Shown piece by piece: positions 10,739-22,280 of a stretch of 64,000 nucleotides of DNA. The stretch is from Fagopyrum homotropicum (lineage: Eukaryota; Streptophyta; Magnoliopsida; Caryophyllales; Polygonaceae). The notes below the pieces were generated by a model. It was not told the origin of the DNA. It did not search any database and was given only the letters and a program-made list of their open reading frames with translations. Location: assembly GCA_033239125.1 (NCBI GenBank), contig BSWB01000008.1, positions 6,168,001 to 6,232,000 of the forward strand, written 5' to 3'. Made by a program: the position numbers and the translations under genes. The stretch's first letter is position 1; every line of letters starts with the position of its first letter.

Positions 10739-11432
10739 ATGACGCGTACTAGAGCTACATCTGTTGTAGAGTGAGGCAGGGGTCGACCACCTCTTCCACC
10801 TGCTATCCGTGGACGAGAACGTGTAGGAAGACCTCCACTAGCTAGAGGTCGGGGCCAAGCCCCAGTTGCTGATCCGATTATCGGTGAGGCGTTTGCCGAA
10901 GAAGTTGTTGAGAGCGTTGTTCCCGAAGCTGGGAACGGGACTACTGATAGGTCTGGAGCACAGTCGACCGAGTTCGGTCGAGTGTCCATTGGAGCATCTG
11001 CATACCGCGACTACATATAGAGAGTCGAGGAGGCTATTAGGACTTGAGGACCTGCACCAACACCGCCAGTACCTGCGAGATCAGTTGAGGTTTCGCAGAG
11101 AGTGACGCAGGTGGTTGTTGCATCTGCTAGAGATGTTAAGGTTGCTTGTGTTCCGGATAAGGCGAGAGATCCAAGACCCAACTGTTGGTTGAAGTCTTTC
11201 AACCACCTAAAGGTTCCTTCCTTCAAAGGAAAGACCAGATTGGAGGTAGATCTTTGGCTAGGACAGGTGGATTCTGCTATGGAGGTGATCTATTACTCAG
11301 AAAGTCATCGAGTCGATATAGCACAGACGTTGCTGCAAGATCAGGCTCATCACTGGTGGAGGACCATTCGCAGTTTAACCACTAGTTATGAGCAGATGAA
11401 GACGGTGATAGGGATCGCTATTGCCCTACAGC
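10739..11432 (+). pseudogene. Element A gag, N-terminal part (broken)
   Basis: The frame starts MTRTRATSV with an Arg/Pro/Gly-rich N-terminus and runs into a retrotransposon gag domain (VPSFKGKTRLEVDLWLGQ, then LLQDQAHHWWRTIRS). Gag forms the virus-like particle that packages the element RNA. At least three in-frame stops interrupt the first 100 codons, and the domain is then cut by the hAT-type insertion at 11433. The same N-terminus occurs in element C (49088), which shows the two are related. It cannot give a working protein. Confidence 0.8.
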
Positions 11433-12598
11433 TAGGGGTGTAATTGGGGTGGGGATTACTCGAAATTCGCGGGTATTACCCGTCATTGGGACGGGAATGG
11501 GGATTTTAAACGGGGACGGGGATGGGGAAAATTTCGATTCCCCGCTTGGGGATGGGGGCGGGGATGAATATAGTGGTATCCGCCCCGCTCCCCGATTCGA
11601 ACCCAAACCCGTTGGGGATCCCCGACGGGTAACCTGATGGGGATCCCCAACGGGTACCGATGGGGATCCCGACGGAGAATTTGTCGGGGATACATTATAT
11701 TTATATTATAATTTCTTTGTAGTTTCATATTTAATTAAAAAATTGTCGATGATTACTATAAAATTTCAAGCTAGGTAAACTTTTGTACTTTAAGATTACT
11801 CATTCCTACTTACACACAATGTATTTTAAAGTTAAATATTTATTTGATAATTATATGTATAAATTATACTAATGCTAACCTATATTAATTTGGTTTTCGA
11901 TCATATGGGGATAACACCTCGTCAAATTTTTGAATACGTTGTGAACGTCAAATCATGATGATCAAATGCACATCCCACTACATGCTGTGTTTTTTTATGT
12001 GTCTTACTCTTTTAGTACGTGTTTTGATGTGCAATCTAAATCCTAAACCGTAAAATTAAAATGATAAAATAATATAACACTTTTTCTTAAGATCGTAATC
12101 TAAATGTTGGTAACATATAACTAATTTAGTTTACACAAGTTTGTACTACGGGTCTCGATCCTACTTGAACGAATGAAACCTAATATATAGACGGTATAAC
12201 TTTACTTTGTCAAATTTGTATTTTTTTTTAAAAAAATTATTTCTTTCTTTGTTTTACTCGTATATTTTTTATTTATATAGTTAAACAAAATAACAATTTT
12301 TTATTTTATGGTCTAATTTCACATTTATTATCCGAATCATTATTTTTTTTTTGTCAAACTCCTTAAAGTTAAACGGGGATGGGGATTTTTACAGGGAAAA
12401 CCCGTAAAGTTTAAAAATGGAGAAATTAAACGGGGACGGGGATTCCCCGATGGGGACGAATATCCGACGGGTACGGGAATGGGGACAATTGTCAATACCC
12501 GAACGGGGATGGGGACGGGGATGGGGGCCATTATATTAAACGGGTATGGGGATGAATAGGGTACTCCCCGACCCATATACGACCCATTGACATCCCTA
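11433..12598. mobile_element. Non-autonomous hAT-type DNA transposon in gag of element A
   Basis: Ends are short imperfect inverted repeats: TAGGGGTGT on the left and, on the opposite strand, TAGGGATGT on the right. It is flanked by an 8-bp target duplication with one mismatch: CCTACAGC (11425-11432) and CCTACAAC (12599-12606). An 8-bp TSD with TAGGG(G/A)TGT ends is typical of hAT elements. Both subterminal zones (11449-11690, 12373-12560) are strongly G-rich with repeated GGGGATGGGG/GGGGACGGGG words on the same strand; the middle is AT-rich and non-coding, so it needs a hAT transposase in trans. Removing it joins the two gag parts. Confidence 0.82.
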
Positions 12599-12871
12599 CC
12601 TACAACTATGAGGAGAGATCGACTACATGGTTTCATCAAGGCTAGATTCGAGGATATCCCTATTCCTGAGATTGTCAGCAAGTTTCAAGAGGAGTTGTCT
12701 TTGCTGGGTCCGTCCGCACCACCCGAGGATCAACATGTTTATCTGTTCTCTCGGAGATTGAGAGAGTCTACCCGCTCTTATCTTGCTAGTTTCCGTTGCG
12801 ATTCTTTGACGGACTATCAGGATAGAGAATCTGCTTATGATAGAGACCGACCGGGTCAGAGGAGAGCTTCT
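12599..12871 (+). pseudogene. Element A gag, middle part
   Basis: Continuation of the gag domain after the hAT insertion. The frame reads LHGFIKARFEDIPIPEIVSK and later HVYLFSRRLRESTRSYLASF, typical of the second half of a plant retrotransposon gag domain. It is stopped by the solo LTR inserted at 12872. Confidence 0.7.
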
Positions 12872-14638
12872 TGATAACACGATTTATGACTTAGGTTTAG
12901 GTAATCATTTAGATAGATTTCTCACTCATTGATGCATGGATTAGCACTAGTTCATGACGTTTGCACTCAATTCATGTATTTTGTCGAGATAGATGTCTAC
13001 ACGGACTTTTACATGCTTTGTAGGTATTTTGGGAGATTTACGAGCTTAATCGATACATTCGAGGATCATTCCTCGAGATGACACACTTTCGGACTCGTTA
13101 AGGAGCAAGCTAGGAGCAAAGGAGAACACATAGGACCTAGTTGGTGCATGCCTTGCACCAACTCATGGTCCAATGGTTCAAGGAAAGCCTCTGGAGCAAA
13201 ACCACGGCCAGACACCATTCCACGGCCGTGGAACATGCCCGTGGAATCTGCCAGGACCACGTTGACAGCTATCCCACGATCTCTTTGATGACTCTTGCTC
13301 CTAGTGGGTATTTAAAGGATCTTGCAGGCTGTAATTGGGGGGGCTCTTCCTCCTTTTTGACCTATCTTCTTCCCCAAAACACTTCTCCATTGTTGCCTCT
13401 CTTCCAAGCACCCATTGTGGGTGTTCTTGGAAGAGATTAGTGTAGATTCTTGTTTTAGAGTGAGATTAGAGTGGTTTTGAGAGAGGAGTCCATTGTTGAC
13501 AACTTGGATTAGCTCTTGGAGTCTTGTAAGATTTGGTAACCTCTATTCTATGCTTTTAATGTCTTTTCTTTGGATTGTTCTCCATCATTTAACCATGACT
13601 TGCAAGCATGCTTTATTTGTGAAGTTTGATCTTAAAATGTATGTTGTTGGCTGAATAGATGTGATTCTAGGGTGAAGGAATGATGTTTATGCTTTGGACT
13701 ATGATTGTATTGCTTCCATGTTAGCTTAGAATCGATTTGTGTTCGAAATCCAAACTCAGAACCAAACCACGGCCTGTTCTTCATGCTTCCACGGCCGTGG
13801 TCTTGCATGATCCACCCGTATTTTGCTCTGTAGTTTTTGAATTGATTGAATCTGGATGTTTGGATGTAGATGTGTTGAAACCCTAGTGTTTGTTGAGCTT
13901 AACCTAGCTTAGGGTAACCTATTGTTAGCAACCTAATTGAGGAATGAGACCTACCCGGTGATCTCCCCTCTTAGATACCTAAGATGATGAACTCTAGGTA
14001 GTAGTGAGCCTCACAAGCCGCTATTGGATTGAGTGTGCTAGGATCGTTGCCCAAGACTTGCCTTTTCCGAGACTTACCCGGTAAGGAGGGGTTTGACCCT
14101 TAGGTAGTGGCCGGTTTGTGTACAATTCTCGTCCTTAGGTTCCTTGAGACTTACCCGGTAATAGGACCTTAGGTGCGAGACTAGTGGATGCATGAGACTT
14201 ACTCGGTAATTGCTCCCATTAGAGAAACACCCAACTCCGAACAACCACAACTTTCCTTTGATCTTTAGAAGCATGAGTCCATTGTCATAATCGAATTTCC
14301 GAATCTCTAGAATCCGCTTTCTTACTTCTTATCTCTCGTCTTTGTGAGTGTGTTTGCTTATTTGTTGTGTTGAAATATTTGTGGTCCTTGTTTGACCACC
14401 AAAAACCAACCAAAATATTTTGTTTTGCACTTTCTTTTAATTCTCATCTCATCTTAGCTTAGATTTGCACTATCTTTGATCATTGAATGACTTGATTTCA
14501 CCTCAGTCCTTGTGTTCGACCTCGGAATACTCTCATTTCTACAAAACGACCCGTACACTGCGGGTTTCGCTAGGTAGTTTAGGATTTTAGTTCGAGTTTA
14601 TAAATGTAAAGCTTTTTGTGCTATTTCCTAGCGTGACA
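12872..14638 (+). mobile_element. Solo LTR of an Athila-type element (TSD CTTCT)
   Basis: A 1767-bp segment beginning TGATAACACG and ending GCGTGACA, flanked on both sides by the exact 5-bp duplication CTTCT (12867-12871 and 14639-14643). No internal retrotransposon sequence lies between, so it is a solo LTR left by recombination between two LTRs. It has the marks of the Athila-type LTRs elsewhere in the window: repeated GAGACTTACCCGGTAA words (13947-14205), the block ACCCGTACACTGCGGGTTTCGC near the end, and CCACGGCCGTGG words (about 13220 and 13791) also found in element D. Confidence 0.88.
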
Positions 14639-14643
14639 CTTCT

Positions 14644-15064
14644 CAGGTAGGAGGTCCTGAGAAGAGACAGAGGACTAGACCAACCAGTGCTGGAACTGGA
14701 GCAACTGGATTCGGGCATAGTCAAACGCTGGGAGGCTCTGAATTCCAGCAGACGATGCAAAGTTCCGACAGAGGACGTCAGTGCCATAACTGTGAAGGTG
14801 TCGGAAACATCCGAGCTAATTGTAAGAAGACTGCAGTGACTTGTTTTTCTTGTGGCAATCCCGCGCATAGAGCTACATTTGCCGTCAGGGCAATTCGCTA
14901 TCACAACAGGGTTCTTCACCTGCCAGCGTTGTATGAGGTGGGCAAAGACCTCAGTATCAACAGCAACAACAGCAACAAAGAGCTCCTAGTTTTACCGCTC
15001 CTCAAGGTTCTACTCAGGGATAGGGGAGAGGTACAGGACGAGTTAGTGGTACTTTTGACACCAG
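14644..15064 (+). pseudogene. Element A gag C-terminus with two degenerate zinc knuckles
   Basis: Gag resumes after the solo LTR. Two CCHC-like knuckles are visible, CHNCEGVGNIRANC (His replaced by Asn) and CFSCGNPAHRATF (last Cys replaced by Phe). Both have therefore lost a zinc ligand. In intact elements these knuckles bind the element RNA during packaging. A Gln/Asn-rich stretch follows in a shifted frame. Confidence 0.75.
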
Positions 15065-15086
15065 AGATGCATTAGCCTGAGTGTAT

Positions 15087-15478
15087 GAGCTGAGGAGTGC
15101 AGTAGAGCCGACAACTCCATCGACTACAAGTACCATTCATATTAATGGTTTTCCTGTCAGAATTTTTTTCGATACTGGTGCTACGCATTATATTCTTTTA
15201 TATCTGATGCATACATAGATAGATTGACCTTAGTTACCGTAGAGGGGAGACCTTTCTTTATAGGGTTACCCGATGAAGGTAAGATTTGAGGTACACAGGT
15301 CGCAATTGGCCAGCTAACTTCTTCGTCATGTACCTAGTACATGAAGAAGTCATTCTGGGCATGGATTTGATGAATCGACATGAAGCAATTCTTGATATCG
15401 GCAAGAGAACAGTGACGGTGACTACGGAGTCAGGCCATGTAGAGATCTTCGGAGGATGGGATCTCGGATAACATAGTG
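15087..15478 (+). pseudogene. Element A retroviral-type aspartic protease fragment
   Basis: The frame reads STIHINGFPVRIFFDTGATH, with the DTGA active-site motif at 15171-15182, then shifts to VILGMDLMNRHEAILDI (the conserved ILGMDWL-type region). The protease would cut the Gag-Pol polyprotein. The sequence stops being element A at the palindrome starting at 15479, so reverse transcriptase and everything after it is missing. Confidence 0.78.
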
Positions 15479-15529
15479 AAAGATAATAACCGGCTGTTTG
15501 TGACTCACAAACAGCCGGTTATTATCTTT
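15479..15529. repeat. Perfect fold-back palindrome at element junction
   Basis: Arms 15479-15503 and 15505-15529 are exact reverse complements (25 nt each) around a single C at 15504. The palindrome sits exactly where plus-strand element A stops and minus-strand element D starts. The minus-strand arm overlaps the point where D's integrase frame leaves the family consensus, and the arm resembles an LTR block of the A/C family (AAAGATAATAACCGGTTG near 48378 and 52694). This looks like a rearrangement joint with templated inverted filler. Confidence 0.9.
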
Positions 15530-16232
15530 TCCAGAATTCCTTTGATCCCCCTATTAGAAATCTCCACTTGTCCACTTGTTTGCGGATGGTAGGGTGTGGC
15601 GATCTTGTGAGTCACCCCATACTGAGCTAGTAGAGCTTCAAATCGACGGGCTATGAAGTGTGATCCTCCTTCACTAATGATGGTTCGGGGCGTCCCAAAT
15701 CTTGGGAAATAGTTCGATTAAAGAACTTAACAACCACCATTGCATCATTAGTTGGAGAGGCAACAACTTCAACCCATCTTGAAACATAATCTACAGCTAG
15801 AAGTATGTATTGGCTACCACAAGATGATGGGAATGGTCTCATTAAATCAACTCCCCAAACGTTAAAGATCTCCACCTCTTGTATGTTGTTAAGAGGCATT
15901 TCATTCCTCCTAAAAATATTTCCTGTTTTTTGACAAGCATCACAATAAGCAACAAAGGTTTGCACATCCTTAAATAATGTAGGCCAAAAGAATCCGGATT
16001 GTTATACCTTAGTGCTAGTCTTATGAGAGCTAGCGTGTCCTCCACAAGGAAGCGAATGACAATGACGAATGACACTTTGCATTTCGTCTTCTAGCACGCA
16101 TCTTCTAATGATGCCATCGGGACCTCTCTTGAAGAGTAGATGTTTATTCCAATAGTATTGGCGGACATCCCTAAAGAACTGCTTTCTTTGTGCGTAGGAT
16201 AGTCCGAGACGTATTTCCTGACAAACCAAATA
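15530..16232 (-). pseudogene. Element D integrase (broken)
   Basis: Pieces in different frames give a zinc-binding start (QSVIRHCHSLPCGGHASSHK and FVAYCDACQKTGN), the catalytic-core start VWGVDLMRPFP...LAVDYVSRWVEVVAS with the first catalytic Asp, and a later stretch RTIISEGGSHF...TPYHPQTSGQVEISNR with the third catalytic residue region. The expected Asp of the second motif is Glu (ISEGG). Integrase would join element cDNA to chromosomal DNA. The frame runs out in the palindrome. Confidence 0.75.
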
Positions 16233-16234
16233 AT

Positions 16235-17640
16235 TTACAAAATCAGCAAACCAAGTTCGTTACCTCTAGAAATATGATCGATGCACTCTTCCATTAGATA
16301 CAATTGTTCGTCCGGAAAAGAGTCATCAATAGGTAAGTCGTCACTTGTAGCATGTGGTAGACGAATTAAGTGATCCGCAACAGAATTTTTGGATCCCTTC
16401 TTGTCACGAATCTCAAGATCGAACTCTTGAAGGAGGAGAATCCACCTAATCAGCCTTGACTTTGCATCTTTCTTGGCAAGCAAATACCGAATTGCCGAAT
16501 GATCCGTGCATACAATCACCTTCGCTCCTACAAGATAAGAACGAAAATTTTCAAAATCATAAACAACAACAAGTAATTCCTTTTCCGTTGTAGCGTAGTT
16601 GAGCTGCGCTTCATCTAGCGTCTTGCTAGCATAATAGATGGCATGAGTGCGTCCATATTTCTTTTGTCCAATCACCGCTCCTACAGCTACGTCACTTGCA
16701 TCGCACATGACCTCAAATGGAAGATTCCAATCCGGAGGTTGAATTATTGGGGCTTAGATTAGAGCTTTCCAAATCTTGTAAAAAGCATCCAAACATTCTT
16801 TCAAAAATTCAAAAATAACATCATTCATCAATAGATTAGTTAGCAGTTTAGAGATTTTCAAAAAGTTCTTAATGAACCTCCTATAGAATCCAGCATGTCC
16901 TAGAAAACTTCTTATCCCCTTCACCGAAGATGGAGGAGGAAGCTTCTCTATCATTTCAATCTTAGCCTTGTCAATCTCAATTCCTCTATTAGAGATCAAG
17001 TGTCCTAAAACAATGCCTTTCTTAACCATAAAATGACACTTCTCCCAGTTTAGAATTAGGTTCATGTCTTCACACCTTTGTAGAACAAGAGATAGGTTAG
17101 CAAGACAATTATCAAATGAGGAACCATAAACAGTAAAATCATCCATAAAAACCTCCATGATTTACTCAATGTACTCCGAGAAGATGGCCATCATACACCT
17201 TTGAAATGTGGTTGGAGTGTTGCAAAGTCTGAATGACATCCTCCTATAAGAAAACGTACCTCATGGGCACGTGAATGTGGTCTTTTGTTGATCGTCCGGA
17301 TGAATCGGAATATGAAAGAAACCACTATAACTGTCAAGATAAAAAAGTAAGAGTGTTGTGCTAACCTCTCAAGCATTTGGTAAATGAACGGTAGCGGGAA
17401 GTGATCCTTCCTCGTGGCTTAATGCACATCCTCGATCTTGTCACGGTTCTTGTTGGAATGAGTTCGTTGTTCTTGTTGGCCACAACGGTCATCCCTCCCT
17501 TATTTGGCACAACTTGAACAGGGCTTACCCACTTGCTATCAGAAATAGGAAAAATGATACTTGTATCAAGAAATTTACAGATCTCCTTCTTCACGACCTC
17601 TTTCATGATCGGATTTAACCGTCATTGAGGTTGACGTAAA
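16235..17640 (-). pseudogene. Element D reverse transcriptase and RNase H (broken)
   Basis: RNase H spans about 16708-16300 (CDASDVAVGAVIGQKK, ELLVVVYDFENFRSYL, CTDHSAIRYLLA). RT spans about 17640-16754 in at least three frames: KWVSPVQVVPNKGGMTVV, then the catalytic FMDDF at about 17144-17158 and SFLGHAGFYRRFIKNF. In-frame stops and shifts (for example beside the FMDDF box and near 17360) prevent a functional product. The proteins closely match the intact copy in element E, which shows they belong to the same Athila-type lineage. Confidence 0.8.
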
Positions 17641-17791
17641 GGCTTATAATTCTCTTCCATTAGAATCTTGTGCATACATAAAGATGGTTTAATTCCTACA
17701 AGATCCTCTATGGTGTACCCTGAAGCTTTCCTATGTTTCCTCAAAACAATCATAAGCTTTTCGTGTTCATCTTCACTTAAATCAGAACTAA

Positions 17792-19029
17792 CTATGACGG
17801 GAAACGTAGAATTAGTTCCAGAAATGCATACCTAAGATGTGCGGGAAGTGACTTCAACTCCAAGGTTGTTGATGCCTTTGAAGTGTTGTGAAGGCTGTCC
17901 GATGTCTCCTTGGAAGTCTCCAAGGGTGTGGAAGTGTTGGGAGAAGAATCAAGAATGTTTGTAGAAAGAACGGAATTATCCTCAGCATTTTCCAATTCCA
18001 CGGTGCCACTGTTACTTCCACGGCCGTGGAAGGTGTCTTGGGGGCCGTGGAATGAGGTGTCAATTAAATCTTTGCTCTCGACATACTTTTTCACGGGTGG
18101 AATAGGTGAAACCACGCCCGTGGAAAAGCACGACTGACCGTGGTTTTTGACGTTCTCCGAGCCATCGTACAATTTTTCGAATTCTTCAACTTGCACTTCC
18201 TCTAGCTCCTCCAAAGCATCAATCTCAGCATTACAATCCTCCTCTACTCCTCTTTCCATGATGCTCATAGTGATAACATTTTGCTACGGATATTTGAACA
18301 AGATCGAACTCACTTCCTCTCCAGATGCCTCTTCATCATAAATGTTGAACATATCCTCCAAGTGTTGGTTCTTTTGTCAAGGTTGAGAGGACAAATTCAA
18401 CCTTCTCTTCTCCAATATCGAAGGCTAATCTAGCGTTCTTGCAATCAACCATACAACCGGAAGTTGCAAGAAAAGGTCTTCCGAGTATGATCGGGACTGG
18501 ACAATCTGCAGAAATGTCAAGCACAACAAAATCTATAGGGATATATAATTTACCGAGCTTAACCGGACGTCTTCAATGATTCCAACGGGTCGAGTAATGG
18601 ATCGATCCACCATGTATAACGTCATCTTCACCGGTTTAGGTTCGCCTAAACCAACCTTCCTACACAAAGAAAGTGGAATAATGCTCACACATGCTCCCAA
18701 GTCACAAAGTGCATCATATGTGACTTCTCCTACTCCTATTGGTATGCAAAACGACCCCGGATCTTTCAGCTTTGGGGACATCTTTTCTGTCATCATTTAA
18801 ATAAGCTCCGAAGACTCCGACCTCATCTTGACTTCTCCAAAGTCTTCCAGCTTTCTCTTGTTAGAGAGGATATCTTTCAAGAACTTTCCAGAAGCGGGCA
18901 TACCTAAAATTGCATCAAGAAAAGGTACGTTAATATGAAGTTTGCTCATAAGATAAACAAACTTACCGAAATGTTTGTTTAGACGCGCTCTTGCTCTAGA
19001 TTGCGAGAATGGCAAGGGAGGTTTATAAG
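17792..19029 (-). pseudogene. Element D protease and linker, 3' of the E insertion
   Basis: The minus frame resumes after element E as YKPPLPFSQSRARARLNKHF, then MSKLHINVPFLDAILGMPAS, and an Athila-type protease VTYDALCDLGACVSIIPLSLC. As in element E the triad reads DLGA rather than DTGA or DSGA. The acidic linker (about 18268-17800) contains CCACGGCCGTGG words in two reading frames (as FHGRG and as STGVV). Short deletions break the frame near 18336-18540. Confidence 0.75.
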
Positions 19030-20795
19030 TGTTCGCTCCAAACGGTGTGTGCAAGCTTTAAATTTATAACCCTAGACTTAAGCTTAAAACAAGGATGCGA
19101 ACCCGCAGTGTACGGGTCAATCGTAGTAAAAAGCAAGAAATTCCAGGGGTCGATCACAGGGATTCGGTGAAACAAAGTCAATAACGGTAAGCTTTGTGAA
19201 TACTAACCACAAAGAGCAATTAACACAATCAAAGATGAATAAGAAGTCAATAAAGCAAACATGCAATTCTAGGGATTAAGGCATCTAGTTGTGGTTCCAA
19301 CTCAAGATCTAAAGATAAGCGGACAAAGCTGAGATTTTTGCAAGGGGAAGGTGTTACTAAAGTGGAGTAGATTACCGGGTAAGTCTCACTACTCACTAAT
19401 CCAAAACCGTAACTCCTATTACCGGGTAAGTCTCAAGGAATCAAGATAAAGAACTATAACCTCAAACTAACACACCATCTAAGGGAATAGAATCAACCTT
19501 TACCGGGTAAGTCTCAGGCTAACTCACAAAGATGGGATGGAAGCACACTCAAACCCCAATAAAGGATAAACCTTTATTACCTACACTTATGATCGTTGAT
19601 ACACAAACTAAGGAATTACCGGGTAAGTCTCATCCTAAGCTTGCTTTGAACCAGGAAAGGTAAAATAAGGATAGGATTCGGCAAACTCTAACACTTAACT
19701 CTCAGTTTAGGATCAGACAAGTCACCTCGGTCAGCCAGAATCCACCCCGGCCGAGATGTTCATCGACTGAACGAGATGCTTAGGGTTAAGGTTAAAGACT
19801 CGAACTTTCAGGGTCCTACTGGAATCTAAGATTATTCTATCATTGTTTTTCCCACAACCTTCAGCCAATCACCCTAGAATCAAACAAGGAAATTAGCCAC
19901 TCATCATCATTATGAAATTATTAAATATATGGGAAGAAGGTGAATATTTGAACAAGAAGAATTTAATGAAAAGACTTCAATAACTGAATCAAATATCACA
20001 ACAAAAGCGTTCCTTGGATAGCAATCCAACAAGACAAGACAACAAGGAAGGGGAATTGAAGACAATCTTACAAAACCCTTCAAAAGCTATAAAAGCTATG
20101 ATCTTCAATCTTCCTTCAACCTTCAAAAAGGTTCTTCAAATCTCCCAACCTGAGTATGGCTGCTGCGTGATTCCCAACTGAATGCGGATCTTTCGGTCTA
20201 AGCGGCCTGTATGCGGGATGTTGGATTTGTGGAAATCCAACCCTTTTTATAGGAAAATAACCCTCCAAAGATAAAATATCTTAGAAAGATCTTTTCCCAT
20301 AAAAATAGGTAAAATATAAGATCTTCTTCCTTCCAGGAGCCAAGCCCAAAAATATAAGATCACCTTCCAAATTTAAAAGATCTCAGCCAAGAATAAAATA
20401 TTCTCGCCGCGTCCTAGGTGTTCGCCTCGGTCGAGTCGGCGTCTCTGGATCACCTCGGTCGAGATGAATCTCTGGTCAACCGAGGTGAGTCATAACTGAA
20501 TGTGAAATCTCTCAAAACTGGTCCAAAGTGAATCTTTAATCCATGGCTATGCTTCCTGGATGGTTCCTTATGCTCCTCAATGTAGCTCCAAATGACTTAT
20601 GACTCCTTTTGCTCCTTTTTGATGCAAAACGTACCATTTTCCCTGTAATTACAGCAAAACTAGGTGTAGACCTCGATTCCCGCAAAGGTAAATGAAATGG
20701 TAATATAATCACATATTATACATGCTAACATGCAGATTATTGAAGATAAAACGTCCAAACAAACCTCAAAATATAGACTATAATTCATGCTATCA
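19030..20795 (-). repeat. 3' LTR of element E
   Basis: On the minus strand it begins TGATAGCATGAATTATAG and ends GGAGCGAACA. It contains four copies of the 16-bp word TTACCGGGTAAGTCTC (plus orientation; 19372, 19419, 19500, 19616) and a cluster of CTCGGTCGAG words (19723-19760, 20425-20490). It is nearly identical to the copy at 29117-30882. Confidence 0.95.
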
Positions 20796-20808
20796 AAATA
20801 CCCCATAC
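20796..20808 (-). other. Polypurine tract of element E
   Basis: The minus strand reads GTATGGGGTATTT directly before the 3' LTR. A G-rich purine stretch here is where plus-strand DNA synthesis is primed in LTR retrotransposons. The placement agrees with the LTR boundary. Confidence 0.7.
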
Positions 20809-22280
20809 TTAGCCCTTGCTTGTCCCCAAGCAAGTTCCGCATATAGAAGATAAGATAGAATGGATTATAAGTCAAGAAAATCAATGAAAAGTCTTTCAAA
20901 AACATTTTTATGGTGTATTACAATCATATATCACTCTAAGAGAATACTTCATGGAATTAAAAACTCAATATGCTCAAAACATTTTATAAATATAGGAAAG
21001 TTGTTCATCTTTGCATAAAATTATAGAATGCATAATAAATCATAATTATCAAAATTAATCATGTATAATCCAGTTTAAACCACTAAGTCAATCAACAAGC
21101 TCAAGGTCTCAAGGGCTTCCCAAAAGAAAAGGTCAAGAAACGTGTAGGGTGGGGATGTATGTAAGGTAATGTGGTGCTAGAATCCGGGAAAAGGATGAAC
21201 TTCGCTTTCACTTTGACTTGCAACATCTTCCACCAATAAGCTTTGCTTATTCCACTTTTTTTCTTTTTACTTTACTTTTTGGGATGCATGGACAGAGGTG
21301 CACAATAACCGAAGCCTAGGAAATCAGCAATCATCAATTTCTTGAGATGCATCAAACCCTTGATGCACATACCATGACCCGTTAGGAATATCGCTCAATC
21401 CAACTTTGGCAAGACACAAACACCCGGCTATGTGAATGGTGCCGAGTTACTCATCTTCATGATTGACTTCCCTAAACCTATTATTACTTTCTAATATTTT
21501 CACTTCCAACCAACTTCTCAACTTTAACTTCACTTGCTTTCACCGCTTCGCTTGCTTCCAAATTCCCGGATAGGTAAAGGGAGGCAAAATGTATATGAGG
21601 GGCTAAGCATGATCAAGAAGAAGAAGAGAGAAGAATGAATTGCCTTGGTCTTTCCAGGAAGAAAGTGAGAGAACTTATCTTGTGGTGTCAACCTTCAAAT
21701 TCAACATAATTTGGATAAAAACAAAGTATTAAACATGCCAATAATTTCAAACAAAGCATTTAGCAACTTAAACATATTATAAAACCTTTCAAACACATAA
21801 AGAATTTAAAACCAGTCAGTAGACAAGATCTTCACTGAGGTCATATCCAAATAAGTAACACAAAATCGTTTTCGAAAACTCTCAGTTAACCCACCTCGGT
21901 CGAGATGTTCTTGGTTCAACCGAGGTGAAACGCCTCGTTTGGCCAGAACTGACTCGGTCGAGGTCGAAAATTTTTTTTTAAAACCATTTTTTTTTCAGTT
22001 TCGACGTTTTTCTCAATCAAATAACCTGTAGGTATGCATGTGATATCAGATAAACATATAAATGCAGAAGTGAAGCATAAATAAAATATCCAATAAGATA
22101 AAATGTGCGTCATACATCAAAAGTAGTCAAATAAGTACATCAAGTAGTCAAATAAATACAAACACCCCATACTTGGGACACACTGTCCCAGTGGGTCAAT
22201 AAAAGTCTAGAGACAAGAGTACTCACCGGATAAAAAGCTGAACTGCATAAAAATAGAATAAAGAAAAATCCTGCAGCTCC
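20809..22280 (-). other. Non-coding 3' internal tract of element E
   Basis: About 1.5 kb between the Athila second ORF and the polypurine tract. No supported frame. It includes two CTCGGTCGAG words (about 21895-21960). Athila-type elements commonly carry a long non-coding stretch in this place. Confidence 0.6.
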
